Shown one piece after another: positions 47,001-56,279 of a stretch of 64,000 bases of DNA. Made by a program: the position numbers and the translations under genes. The DNA comes from Xenorhabdus eapokensis (GTDB lineage: Bacteria; Pseudomonadota; Gammaproteobacteria; Enterobacterales; Enterobacteriaceae), in contig NZ_MKGQ01000012.1 of assembly GCF_001908105.1 (NCBI RefSeq), forward strand, positions 8,326 to 72,325. The letters run 5' to 3'. The first letter of the stretch is position 1, and each line of letters opens with the position of its first letter. The notes beneath the pieces were generated by a model. The model was not told where the DNA came from and ran no database searches. It saw only the letters and a list, made by a program, of their open reading frames with translations.

Positions 47001-47526
47001 GTAGTAAACCTCATTATATTTATATGAGTTAAAACAATGAAAATATATTAAATAACTCTTTTAAGAAGTCTTCGAAAAATGATCTTGATCAATGTGCGTT
47101 CATTTTTGTTTATTTCTATTGCCTAAGATGCTGATGAAACAAAGTCTACAGTGTAATCCTAAAATCAGTCAAATGATTTACAAAAAGAAATCATGTTGTT
47201 TTTATTTTTGTTATCATTAAATTTAAGTTCATTAAAAACAGTGTCTTATTAAAATTTCGAGTAATGGTTTCATTTAAATAGTTGACATAATGTATGTAAA
47301 TTACGGATGATGAACAGCGCGAGATCGATGTCTATCTATTTATATAGAACTGTATCTCTTTTGATGTAAAAATTTATCATTTTAATTTAAATACAAGCCA
47401 AGAGCGTATTTATTCCCCTTGCTTTATTTAAACATGTTCATGCAACTACCCTGATTATTAATAGGTAATATGCTCTCGATTGTGCATTATTAATTTACCC
47501 TTCATTAGAAGTGGAGTATTAGTCAG
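47001..47526. promoter_or_regulatory. Divergent promoter region of the PBD cluster
   Basis: 526 AT-rich bases between npsA and aroX starts, expected to carry both divergent promoters. ACATA-ATG-TATGT (47285-47297) is a perfect 5-bp palindrome overlapping a TTGACA (47282-47287) and is a candidate operator. TTGATCAA lies near 47083-47101. No gene is seen. Confidence 0.4.
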
Positions 47527-48696
47527 ATGGATACATTAGAAATTATTGGCTCTTCATGGCAGCAACCGATTTGGAACAACCTGGTAACATTATCCTACAT
47601 AAAAAAAGAGTTATTGGGGCTACCACCATTAATTAATTATAAAAAATTGACACATTTTTATAATCAATTGGAAAAAGTTTGGTTACACAAAGCGGTAATA
47701 ATTCAAATGGGTGATTGTGCTGAGCGAATTATCGAATGTGATCAACAATCGGTTGTTCCAAAAATTGATTTATTACATGAATTATCAAACATTTTTTCTA
47801 CTTTACTGAATAAGCCTGTGATCACAGTTGGCCGCATCGCGGGTCAATATGCAAAACCGCGCTCTAATGCAATTGAAAAATATCGCAATACTACGTTACC
47901 TGTATGGCGTGGCGACAGTATAAATAGCCCAGAACCTGTTTCAGATGCCAGAATAAATGATCCCAAACGGATGTTAATCAGTTATCACGCAGCTTCACAA
48001 ACCCTGTCTACGATTGATGATTACATTCGAAGTAGACCTGATATGAATTTACAGGTCTGGACAAGCCATGAAGCCTTATTGTTAGACTACGAACATTCTC
48101 AGTTGAGAACCACACCTGATGGACGGAGGTATCTTGGTAGTACCCATTGGCCTTGGATCGGCATTCGTACCCTTGATTTAAATAGCCCTCACGTTGAGAT
48201 GTTATCAAATATAGATAACCCGGTAGCATGCAAAATCAGCGATAAAGTCTCTCCTGATTTAATCACTGGATTGTGCAAAAAACTCAATCCCCAAAAAATC
48301 CCTGGGCGACTGACATTTATCACCCGTTTTGGCCATAAACATATTCATAAACTCGGTCCTCTGGTTGATGCGGTATTGGAGACAGGTATCCCCGTGCTTT
48401 GGATGTGTGATCCCATGCATGGAAATACAACAAAAACAGCGAATGGAAATAAACAACGAATTTTTGACGAGATGGTGGATGAAGTGACTAGTTTTCAAAT
48501 CCAGTTAGCCAAACGTCATGCTTGTTGTGCAGGCATTCATTTAGAAACAACGGCTGAAGATATCGCTGAGTGTTTTGGTTGCGGTTTCAATCCTAAAGAA
48601 TCCGAATTATCGAACATCGTATGCGATCCACGATTGAACAAAATACAGGCAGTTGAACTTATTAAACAATGGGCAATTAATCAGGAGGCATTATGA
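47527..48696 (+). CDS. aroX: AroX/PhzC-like type II DAHP synthase
   Basis: 389 residues of the plant-type (class II) 3-deoxy-D-arabino-heptulosonate 7-phosphate synthase family: IQMGDCAERI (about 56-65), TVGRIAGQYAKPRS (about 92-105), STHWPWIGIRT and the final HLETTAEDIAEC. It condenses phosphoenolpyruvate and erythrose 4-phosphate, and probably raises flux to chorismate for the cluster, as PhzC does for phenazines. Its stop overlaps the dhbX start (ATGA). Confidence 0.9.
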   Translation: MDTLEIIGSSWQQPIWNNLVTLSYIKKELLGLPPLINYKKLTHFYNQLEKVWLHKAVIIQMGDCAERIIECDQQSVVPKIDLLHELSNIFSTLLNKPVITVGRIAGQYAKPRSNAIEKYRNTTLPVWRGDSINSPEPVSDARINDPKRMLISYHAASQTLSTIDDYIRSRPDMNLQVWTSHEALLLDYEHSQLRTTPDGRRYLGSTHWPWIGIRTLDLNSPHVEMLSNIDNPVACKISDKVSPDLITGLCKKLNPQKIPGRLTFITRFGHKHIHKLGPLVDAVLETGIPVLWMCDPMHGNTTKTANGNKQRIFDEMVDEVTSFQIQLAKRHACCAGIHLETTAEDIAECFGCGFNPKESELSNIVCDPRLNKIQAVELIKQWAINQEAL

Positions 48697-49478
48697 CATT
48701 TGACAAAAAATATGTTGCTGTGATTACCGGCGCATGTGGTGGTATCGGTGAAGCCATCGCCAGACGATTGGCGACGAAGGGAATAATCTTAGCACTTATT
48801 GATAAACAGGCAGAGGCGTTACAAACTCTGGTGGACAGGCTTAGCGATGAATATTCTCAATCTATTATCGGTTTTCCTGTGGATGTTGCGGAACCTCAAC
48901 AAGTTGACAGCGCATTCCTTGCCATCAGAAATCAACTCGGACCCATTGGTTATTTGGTGAATGGCGCTGGTGTATTGCACCATGCCGCTGTTGAAAACAC
49001 CGATATTGATGCTTGGAACCGGATCTTTGCTGTTAATGCGACGGGGGTATTCAATGTCAGCAAAGCCGCAGCCAGTTATATGCAGGAGCAGAAAAAAGGG
49101 AGCATCGTGACTGTTGCTTCAAATGCTGCACGAGTACCCAGGGCAATGATGGCCGCATATTGTGCTTCAAAAGCGGCTGCCCAAGCCTTTACCTATGCAC
49201 TTGGGTTAGAAATAGCTCCATTTGGCGTCCGGTGCAATGTCGTTGCTCCTGGCTCAACAGATACATCAATGCTGCGCAGTATGTGGGAAAATGAAGCCGA
49301 TAAAAGCCACACATTGTACGGTAATCCAGATCAATTTCGCATTGGTATCCCACTACGCAAGATTGCTACGCCAGACGAAATTGCCGCCGCTGTTTGTTTC
49401 TATCTAAGTGAAGAATCCAGTCAAACAACGTTATCGACTTTACTGGTAGATGGCGGAGCGGCATTAGGTAGCTGTTAG
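48693..49478 (+). CDS. dhbX: DhbX/EntA-like 2,3-dihydro-2,3-dihydroxybenzoate dehydrogenase homologue
   Basis: 261 residues, classical short-chain dehydrogenase: NAD-binding TGACGGIGEAIA (about 12-23), NGAGVL, and catalytic Ser-Tyr-Lys in VTVASNA and AAYCASKAAA (YxxxK about 152-156). In the PBD cluster it would oxidise DHHA (trans-2,3-dihydro-3-hydroxyanthranilate) to 3-hydroxyanthranilate, by analogy with EntA. GGAGG precedes the start; coupled to aroX by 4-base overlap. Confidence 0.88.
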   Translation: MTFDKKYVAVITGACGGIGEAIARRLATKGIILALIDKQAEALQTLVDRLSDEYSQSIIGFPVDVAEPQQVDSAFLAIRNQLGPIGYLVNGAGVLHHAAVENTDIDAWNRIFAVNATGVFNVSKAAASYMQEQKKGSIVTVASNAARVPRAMMAAYCASKAAAQAFTYALGLEIAPFGVRCNVVAPGSTDTSMLRSMWENEADKSHTLYGNPDQFRIGIPLRKIATPDEIAAAVCFYLSEESSQTTLSTLLVDGGAALGSC

Positions 49479-49502
49479 TGAATAGCCAGCAAGAGATATA
49501 AC

Positions 49503-50135
49503 ATGGAAAAGATATTATCGTACCCATTGCCTAATGATGCTGATTTACCCAAATCTACAGCAAATTGGCTTCCAGATCGGCATCGCGCCGCTTTGTTGAT
49601 CCATGACATGCAAAAATACTTTGTAGATTTTTTTGAGGCTGAAACCAGTCCGATAAATGGGGTGATTAGTAACACCTGTATGCTATTGAGTGTTGCCAGA
49701 ACTTTTAATATTCCCGTGTTTTATACCGCTCAGCCCGGCAGTATGACGCCAGAACAACGCGGATTATTAAAAAATATATGGGGTGAAGGCATGCAAGCAA
49801 TAGATGAACATCGGGAAATTATTCCGCTTCTGACACCCACTAAAAATGAAACTGTACTGACTAAGTGGCGTTACAGTGCATTCTTTAAATCCAATCTGCT
49901 ACACCATTTAAGGGATTTGAACCGCAATCAACTGATCGTTTGTGGAGTATATGCCCATATAGGATGTCTGACTACCGCGATTGATGCTTATTCACATGAT
50001 ATCGAAACCTTCTTGGTCTCAGATGCTGTGGCGGATTTTTCAAAGGAAAAACATCATCAGGCGTTGAAGATGGCAGCAGAAATATGTGCCGTAGTGGCAT
50101 CGACGGAACAAATCATTGCAAATCTAAGAAAATAA
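49503..50135 (+). CDS. icmX: IcmX/PhzD-like isochorismatase
   Basis: 210 residues. Isochorismatase fold close to PhzD: AALLIHDMQKYFVDFF (catalytic Asp, about 31-46), VLTKWRYSAF (catalytic Lys, about 119-128), and GVYAHIGCLTTAIDAYSHD (about 148-166). PhzD hydrolyses 2-amino-2-desoxyisochorismate (ADIC), made by the next gene, to DHHA. The order dhbX-icmX-adsX gives all enzymes of the chorismate to 3-hydroxyanthranilate route. Confidence 0.9.
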   Translation: MEKILSYPLPNDADLPKSTANWLPDRHRAALLIHDMQKYFVDFFEAETSPINGVISNTCMLLSVARTFNIPVFYTAQPGSMTPEQRGLLKNIWGEGMQAIDEHREIIPLLTPTKNETVLTKWRYSAFFKSNLLHHLRDLNRNQLIVCGVYAHIGCLTTAIDAYSHDIETFLVSDAVADFSKEKHHQALKMAAEICAVVASTEQIIANLRK

Positions 50136-50182
50136 TACGTCAGGGAAACTAAAAAGCCTGATAAGACAGATTCTAAGGGGGA

Positions 50183-52195
50183 ATGATGTTGTTGAAAGAA
50201 TTATCACAGGGAGATTTGCAATCAGAGGATGCGAAAAATCTCTTTAGCCGTTTAATAAAGGCGAATAAACCTTTTGCCTGTATTTATCGCCCATTATCTG
50301 ATGCTAAGGATTCGTTTTTATTACTTGAGGGGAAAATAGAATACAGTCATTCACTCTCAGCCCTAGATACAATTTCTTTAGAACCGACTTTTTCATTGAA
50401 ATCAGACAGTTTCTGCACAGTGGATATCACTTCGGCTGAAGAGCTAAGCGCTTCTCAATTAATTATCATTCCATTCAATCAGATTGCTGAAAAGGGATTT
50501 GCATGCCATAACGACAACGAGCCGGTCATTATCATGAATGTCGAGACGCAAGCTCGTTATCAAATAAATAACTGGGGATTTATTGAGGGTAGTAAGCCAA
50601 TAAAAGCGGCTAATATACATTTCGATGTTACAGACGAGGATTACAGTCAGATTGTAGAACAGGTGATCAATGATGAGATTAGTGCCGGAGAAGGCAGTAA
50701 TTTCGTTATATCGAGAAGTTTAGAAGGTGATATTGAAGATTTTTCATTGCAAGATGTGCTCTCACTATTTAATCAATTATTGATAAATGAATGTGGCTCT
50801 TATTGGACATGGATTGTTTATACCGGTGACCGCTATTTTGTCGGTAGCAGCCCGGAGCAACATATTATGGTGGATGGTAAAGATGTTACCATGAATCCAA
50901 TAAGTGGCACGTTAAAATATCCAGAAAAAGAGATAGAACAGGCTTTGTACTACTTCGTTGATGACAAAAAGGAACAAAATGAACTTTTCATGGTTGTTGA
51001 TGAAGAACTGAAAATGATGAGCCGTATATGTGATAGTGATATTACGGTGATTGGTCCCCAATTAAAGATGATGTCTCAGGTTGCACATACGGAATATTTT
51101 ATCCGTGGTTCAACATCACAAACAATTCAAACTATCCTGAAAGAGTCGTTGTTTGCACCAACCGTTACTGGAAGTCCAGTGCAAAATGCGTCTCAGGTCA
51201 TTAAGCGCAGGGAAAAGCGAGGTCGTGGTTATTACAGTGGTGTTATCGGCATGATTGGTGTTAAGAATAACCAACGCTATCTGGATTCCACTATATTAAT
51301 CCGCGCGGCTGATATTAAAAAAAATGGGCATTTCCGACTGACATCAGGAGCAACAATTGTTCGTGATTCAGCTCCGAAAAATGAAGCTGAAGAGACCAAA
51401 GCAAAATTGAGTGGTTTAATGAGTTCTTTTTTTGATGAGAAAAAAAACATTAATTCAACCATTAGTACCCAATTATCTGAACCTGTGTTGAGTAATATCG
51501 TTGCAATATTACAGCAGCGTAATCATAAAGTTTCTTCTTTCTGGTTAGATAATTCTAAAAAAATAGCATTGGCGCCCAATTCTCTTCCTTCTATTACGCT
51601 CATTGATATGGAGGACTCATTTACTGAGATGATTGCTTACCAGTTACGTTATATCGGGCATAATGTAACGATCGTTTCATGGTCTGAGTCTGGGGCACGT
51701 TTGCCGCAATTAATGAATTCAGGTAAAACAGATATTCTGTTTATTGGTCCAGGTCCAGGAGACCCGAACGCTGTCAGTCATGACAAGATGGCAACGGGAC
51801 GAGCATTGATTACAAATCGTTTAAAACAGAATTTACCACTAATTGGAACCTGTCTGGGGCATCAACTTATTTGTGCTGAATTTGGTTTGCCCATCAAACG
51901 GCTTCCCAAAACACGGCAAGGAACACAATATAAAGTAGCCATTGAGCATATAACCTGTCATGTCGGGTTTTATAATAGTTTTGCCGCGATGCACAAATTA
52001 CCGCACTGGTTTACGCCAAAATATAATCGATTGGTTTATCTTGAACGATTAGGTAAAAGTGAAATTATTGCATTGAAATCTAATAATGTGGCATCAATAC
52101 AGTTTCATAACGAATCCTTTTTAACTATTGATGCATTTCCTATTTATAATTGGATGATTAATAACTCTATAGGATGTGAAGGTGAATTTTTTTAA
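50183..52195 (+). CDS. adsX: AdsX/PhzE-like ADIC synthase
   Basis: 670 residues, fused chorismate-binding (about 170-415) and class I glutamine amidotransferase (about 460-665) domains, as in PhzE. NPISGTLKYP and the region VIGMIGVKN...ILIRAA are chorismate-enzyme hallmarks; the GATase has GPGPGDPN, GTCLGHQLI (Cys nucleophile) and FHNES (His/Glu of the triad, with Asn in place of the usual Pro). It aminates chorismate to ADIC without releasing pyruvate. ATG at 50183 or 50186, both next to AAGGGGG. Confidence 0.9.
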   Translation: MMLLKELSQGDLQSEDAKNLFSRLIKANKPFACIYRPLSDAKDSFLLLEGKIEYSHSLSALDTISLEPTFSLKSDSFCTVDITSAEELSASQLIIIPFNQIAEKGFACHNDNEPVIIMNVETQARYQINNWGFIEGSKPIKAANIHFDVTDEDYSQIVEQVINDEISAGEGSNFVISRSLEGDIEDFSLQDVLSLFNQLLINECGSYWTWIVYTGDRYFVGSSPEQHIMVDGKDVTMNPISGTLKYPEKEIEQALYYFVDDKKEQNELFMVVDEELKMMSRICDSDITVIGPQLKMMSQVAHTEYFIRGSTSQTIQTILKESLFAPTVTGSPVQNASQVIKRREKRGRGYYSGVIGMIGVKNNQRYLDSTILIRAADIKKNGHFRLTSGATIVRDSAPKNEAEETKAKLSGLMSSFFDEKKNINSTISTQLSEPVLSNIVAILQQRNHKVSSFWLDNSKKIALAPNSLPSITLIDMEDSFTEMIAYQLRYIGHNVTIVSWSESGARLPQLMNSGKTDILFIGPGPGDPNAVSHDKMATGRALITNRLKQNLPLIGTCLGHQLICAEFGLPIKRLPKTRQGTQYKVAIEHITCHVGFYNSFAAMHKLPHWFTPKYNRLVYLERLGKSEIIALKSNNVASIQFHNESFLTIDAFPIYNWMINNSIGCEGEFF

Positions 52196-52317
52196 AAAAT
52201 CAATGTGTTAAAAGAAAAAATCGTGAATCTTTGTTGGGACAATCTATGTAACATGCTGAAAAATACACTTGGTTGTCCCGCTTAACAGATTGGTACTTTA
52301 TTTTTTGTTGGTTTTAT

Positions 52318-54579
52318 TTAGCGACAATGTTGACGTAAATAATCTGCGGTCAATGAATTACCCTCTTCAAACATTGCCTGTGGTGTGCCACTGAACATCA
52401 CCTGACCACCCTCAGTCCCTGCGCCTTCACCTAAATCAATAATCCAATCCGCTTCTGCAATAACTTCTATATTGTGTTCGATGATCAAAACAGAGTTTCC
52501 CTGTTCGACAAGGCGGCGAAATAACGTAATAATTACAGCCACATCAGAAGGATGAAGCCCGGTCGTTGGTTCATCAAAGATATACACGTCACCTTTATTG
52601 TTAAGGTAAGATGCGAGTTTTAGTCTTTGGCATTCTCCCCCAGACAGGTGATCAAGTGATTCACCGAGACGCATGTAACCCAATCCAACATCCTGAATGC
52701 GCATTAATGTTGGGTGAATTTGATTGTCCCCCTCAAAAAAATTTGTTGCCTGAGTAATACTCAGATTCATGAGATCAACAATCGTTTTTCCTTTGTATTT
52801 ATAATTTAAAGTTTTTTTATTGAATTTTTGCCCCTGACAAGCTTCGCAAGGCAAGGATATCGAATCCATAAAAGCCAAATCGGTTTCAATCACGCCTAAT
52901 CCTTTGCATTCCGGACATCCTCCCTTCGCATTGGGGGAAAACCACGATTTATCCACGTGATTAGCCAGCGCAAAGCGCTCCCTGATGTGATCAAAAATAC
53001 CGCTCCACGATGCAATATGTGAGCGTTTCGAGGTATGAATAGGTTTTTGGTCAATAACAACAGCATTTGTACATTGAGGAACAACCTCTCCCATAATTAA
53101 GGAGCTTTTTCCGGAGCCTGCTACGCCACTGACAGCAAGCATTATTCCCAGCGGGACCTCTATAGATATCTCTTTAAGATTATGTAGTGTTGCGTTCCTG
53201 ACAGAGATATAACCAAGCGGTTTTTTGGGATTTCGATTAAGGCGGGTTGTTTGAGACAAATATTTTCCTGTTAATGTGCCAGAGGCACGTAACCCACTCA
53301 GATTGCCCTGATAAGTGATAGTTCCACCGTTATCACCTGCACAGGGGCCTAAATCAATGACATGATCTGCGATTTTAATAACATCCGGGTCATGTTCGAC
53401 CATCAAGATAGTGTTGCCCTTGTCACGTAATTGCTGAATCAGTGTATTAAGTTTTGCTATATCGGCTGGATGTAATCCGGTGCTGGGTTCATCAATAATA
53501 TAAGTCATTCCGGTAAGACTACTGCCTAAGTGCCGCACCATTTTTAATCGTTGTGACTCTCCACCTGATAATGTTGTGGTTGAACGGTTAAGATTCAGAT
53601 ATCCCAATCCGATAGAGCACATTGCTGCTACTCGTTCTTTTAAGGCATTAATTAGCGTAATCACTGAAGGAGCAGCCAATGTAGTTATAAACTGGCTCAG
53701 CGCTATAATCGGCATATCGACACAATCACCGATACTTTTGCCCTGAATTAAGCATGACAGGATCTGTTTATTAAGTCTCTGTCCATGACAGACAGGACAC
53801 TGTTGCATTGAAACAATATTCCGAAACTCTTCACTTTTGTACTCTTTGTTATCTTTTACAAGATAACTGCGTGTGAACCTGGGAATGAGTCCTTCAAATC
53901 GGGCAGACTTAGGCCAGTCAGGGGATGGGTTGGTCGGCGCAATGTTATCCGCGTAAAGCAAAAGCTGGCGCTCTTCTGTCGAGTAATCGGCGATTTTCTT
54001 ATTATTATCAAACAATCCAGAATGAACATATCGGCGCCACCGCCAGGTTCCTGGTGCAAATGAGGAATATGCGATTGCACCTTCATTCAGAGATTTGTCT
54101 TCATTCAACAGTTTTTTTACATCTATCGTACTGGCAATGCCCAGTCCCTCACAATTGGGACACATACCTGATGGGTGGTTGAAAGAGAAAATGTTGGAAT
54201 ACCCGACAAAGGGTTGACCGATTCGGGAAAACAGAAGGCGTAACAAAGTGTAAATATCTGATGCTGTACCAACTGTTGAGCGGACATTTTCCCCAATCCG
54301 CTTTTGATTAATGATAATTGCGGTAGTGAGGTTATTTATCTCATCGACATCAGGCTGGCCATAGTACGGTAACCGATGCCGGATATAAGGAGGAAAAGTA
54401 TCATTGAGCTGTCTTTGGGATTCTGCTGCAATTGTACCGAATACAAGAGAACTTTTACCTGAACCAGAAACACCGGTGAACACAGTGATGACATTCTTAG
54501 GAATACGTAAGTCAATGCCTTTAAGGTTATTTTGCCTTGCACCACGAATTTCAATGGTGTTTTGTTCATGATTTCTCAT
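52318..54579 (-). CDS. uvrX: UvrX, UvrA-like ATPase (proposed PBD self-resistance)
   Basis: 753 residues against about 940 for UvrA. Two ABC ATPase halves: Walker A GVSGSGKSSL (about 36-45) and GVAGSGKSSL (about 490), signature STTLSGGESQRL and LDHLSGGECQRL, and Walker B YIIDEPSTGLHP and YIFDEPTTGLHP. Zinc-finger CxxC pairs remain (CPNCEGLG, CPVCHGQ, CPECKGLG). Short UvrA-like proteins (DrrC-type) protect producers of DNA-damaging drugs; in the Klebsiella cluster the homologue is proposed to guard against the DNA-alkylating product. It starts 5 bases after the mfsX stop, implying one operon. Confidence 0.82.
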   Translation of the reverse strand: MRNHEQNTIEIRGARQNNLKGIDLRIPKNVITVFTGVSGSGKSSLVFGTIAAESQRQLNDTFPPYIRHRLPYYGQPDVDEINNLTTAIIINQKRIGENVRSTVGTASDIYTLLRLLFSRIGQPFVGYSNIFSFNHPSGMCPNCEGLGIASTIDVKKLLNEDKSLNEGAIAYSSFAPGTWRWRRYVHSGLFDNNKKIADYSTEERQLLLYADNIAPTNPSPDWPKSARFEGLIPRFTRSYLVKDNKEYKSEEFRNIVSMQQCPVCHGQRLNKQILSCLIQGKSIGDCVDMPIIALSQFITTLAAPSVITLINALKERVAAMCSIGLGYLNLNRSTTTLSGGESQRLKMVRHLGSSLTGMTYIIDEPSTGLHPADIAKLNTLIQQLRDKGNTILMVEHDPDVIKIADHVIDLGPCAGDNGGTITYQGNLSGLRASGTLTGKYLSQTTRLNRNPKKPLGYISVRNATLHNLKEISIEVPLGIMLAVSGVAGSGKSSLIMGEVVPQCTNAVVIDQKPIHTSKRSHIASWSGIFDHIRERFALANHVDKSWFSPNAKGGCPECKGLGVIETDLAFMDSISLPCEACQGQKFNKKTLNYKYKGKTIVDLMNLSITQATNFFEGDNQIHPTLMRIQDVGLGYMRLGESLDHLSGGECQRLKLASYLNNKGDVYIFDEPTTGLHPSDVAVIITLFRRLVEQGNSVLIIEHNIEVIAEADWIIDLGEGAGTEGGQVMFSGTPQAMFEEGNSLTADYLRQHCR

Positions 54580-54584
54580 TTCAT

Positions 54585-55823
54585 TTATCTCCTTACACGC
54601 ACTAACATCAGGGAAAAGAGAGTGATAATCCCACAGCCGATTAATACAATAGATATAGGAAACAGAGACACAGATTTACCAAGACCAGTTAAAAATGCCG
54701 TTAAAGAAGCCGCGCCAAATTGAAGAGCACCGAGGACAGCAGAGCCAGCCCCTCTTACATCAGGAACTGCTGTTAATGCTAAACTAGCTGCATTGCCAAA
54801 AATAAATGCCATCGTAAACATAAGCATCATAAAAATTGCCGTCGTTAACTCAAGCTGATAGAGGCTGAGATAATTCACAACCAGTAGCAAACAAGCTAAG
54901 AAGAAAGTGGTTACAACACCAATTATGACAAGCGTTTTGGCGCCGAACCGCTCAACCCACCGGGCACTCAGTATGCTGCTGAACATCATAATTCCGGCAT
55001 TAATCGCAAATACAATGGAAAAAAATCCAGGACTGAATTTAAACATGGACTGGTATATAAAAGGCGATGCTGAAATATAGGCAAACAGTGCCCCAAAAGT
55101 AGAGGAGAATATTAGGGTATATCCCATATAGGTTCTATTTTTGAACAGTTTTAAAAACTGCTTAACCAGATTGTTCTTATTGCCACCAGATGCTGATTTA
55201 CCCGGTAAACTTTCCGGTACATAAACGAACGTTAAGGTGGTAATTATCAGTGAAATAACCGCCATAAAGATAAATACAACCTGCCACGGGAAATAAGCAG
55301 CAATTCCTCCTATCAATGGAGCAACTATTGGTGCTGCACCTTGTATTGCCAGCATCAGATTGAAATAGTAAGCGGCTTTGTTACCGAAACTGAGGTCGGA
55401 AACAATGGCTCGTGTCAGAACAATACCTGATGCGCCCCCAGCACCTTGAAAAAAGCGGCTAATGATTAACATCTCAATATTTGAGGATAATGAACAAGCA
55501 ATTGATGCTACAGTTAGCAAAATCATGCCACCTAATAACAGTTTTCTCCTGCCAATAGTATCCGACCAGGGACCAATGATTAATTGTCCAATGGCAAGAC
55601 CCGCCATAAATGAAGTTAGACTTAATTGAATACCAGCCTGAGTCGTGACTAGTGCATGTGACATGGCGGGGAATAAAGGAAGGTACATGTCGGTTGAAAG
55701 AGCGCCAATAGCACTCAACATTCCCAGAACCAGAACAAGTTTGAATCCCAGTTCATTCTTTTGGCTAGGTGAAGCAGTTTGATCTAAATAACTGTTATTT
55801 ATTGTGTTTTCTGATTTTTTCAC
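54585..55823 (-). CDS. mfsX: MfsX, Bcr/CflA-type MFS drug exporter
   Basis: 412 residues with twelve hydrophobic segments. The start codon is GTG at 55823 (an ATG 10 bases upstream is out of frame). Family marks include GALSTDMYLPLFPAM and the motif A GPWSDTIGRRKLL (about 84-96), plus RFFQGAGGASG. Bcr/CflA transporters expel drugs with proton influx. As the first gene of the mfsX-uvrX pair it is the likely exporter of the cluster product. A decayed copy of its first codons and promoter follows upstream. Confidence 0.85.
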   Translation of the reverse strand: MKKSENTINNSYLDQTASPSQKNELGFKLVLVLGMLSAIGALSTDMYLPLFPAMSHALVTTQAGIQLSLTSFMAGLAIGQLIIGPWSDTIGRRKLLLGGMILLTVASIACSLSSNIEMLIISRFFQGAGGASGIVLTRAIVSDLSFGNKAAYYFNLMLAIQGAAPIVAPLIGGIAAYFPWQVVFIFMAVISLIITTLTFVYVPESLPGKSASGGNKNNLVKQFLKLFKNRTYMGYTLIFSSTFGALFAYISASPFIYQSMFKFSPGFFSIVFAINAGIMMFSSILSARWVERFGAKTLVIIGVVTTFFLACLLLVVNYLSLYQLELTTAIFMMLMFTMAFIFGNAASLALTAVPDVRGAGSAVLGALQFGAASLTAFLTGLGKSVSLFPISIVLIGCGIITLFSLMLVRVRR

Positions 55824-55917
55824 TGTCGTTCATCTCATATAATAAACATATTATGAAGACTATAACACTGCAAAAAAATGATTTCAAAATAGAAATTACT
55901 TTCTTCAAATCGCTGAC
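55745..55917. repeat. Direct repeat copy A: mfsX 5' end and upstream DNA
   Basis: Intact copy of a repeat whose second copy lies about 190 bases away (55937-56108). It covers roughly the first 26 codons of mfsX and 95 bases upstream. Confidence 0.7.
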
Positions 55918-55936
55918 CGGCTCTATTCAAAATTGA

Positions 55937-56108
55937 ATCTTGGTTTACCTTTTTTGTTAGGTGAAAAGATTTGATGTAACCAATTGTTAATTATTTTATT
56001 TTTTGTTTTTAACTACCATTCATCTCATAATATAAATATACTATAGAAACTATAACATTGAAGATAATTGATTTCAAAATGGAAATTAGTTATCTTCGGG
56101 TTGCTGAC
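55937..56108. repeat. Direct repeat copy B: decayed duplicate of mfsX 5' end and promoter
   Basis: Shared blocks with copy A include TAGGTGAA, TTCATCTCAT, ACTATAACA, GATTTCAAAAT, GAAATTA and GCTGAC in the same order and spacing (offset about 190-192). In the frame equivalent to mfsX copy B has several stop codons, so it no longer codes. Similarity is clear but imperfect, implying an old tandem duplication. Confidence 0.7.
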
Positions 56109-56241
56109 AAATTTCATTTAAGATACAAGGCTAGTTTTTTCATAATGAATACAGTTATCCATTTGTATCCTATAAGAGTATCCGAGAAATCAACTTCTTG
56201 AAGTTCCTCTGCAAAATTAGCTAGAGTTTTATGATCTCTTT

Positions 56242-56257
56242 CTGTATATTTATACAG
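56242..56257 (+). promoter_or_regulatory. LexA (SOS) box of dinB
   Basis: CTGTATATTTATACAG is a perfect CTG-N10-CAG LexA site with the AT-rich centre, ending 22 bases before the dinB ATG. It predicts DNA-damage induction of dinB. Confidence 0.9.
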
Positions 56258-56279
56258 TATTTTGGTGTGGGGAGATCCG

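Larger units (their letters stand above)
55824..56279. other. Region between mfsX and dinB
   Basis: 456 bases. Contains the mfsX promoter, repeat copy B and the dinB LexA box. I see no gene in it. Confidence 0.6.

Noticed and set aside
47083..47101. FNR box near TTGATCAA
   Set aside because: The half-sites lack the four-base spacer of an FNR site.
52236..52279. GGGACAA/TTGTCCC as a terminator between adsX and uvrX
   Set aside because: Only 7 bp with a 30-base loop and no T-run; too weak to call.
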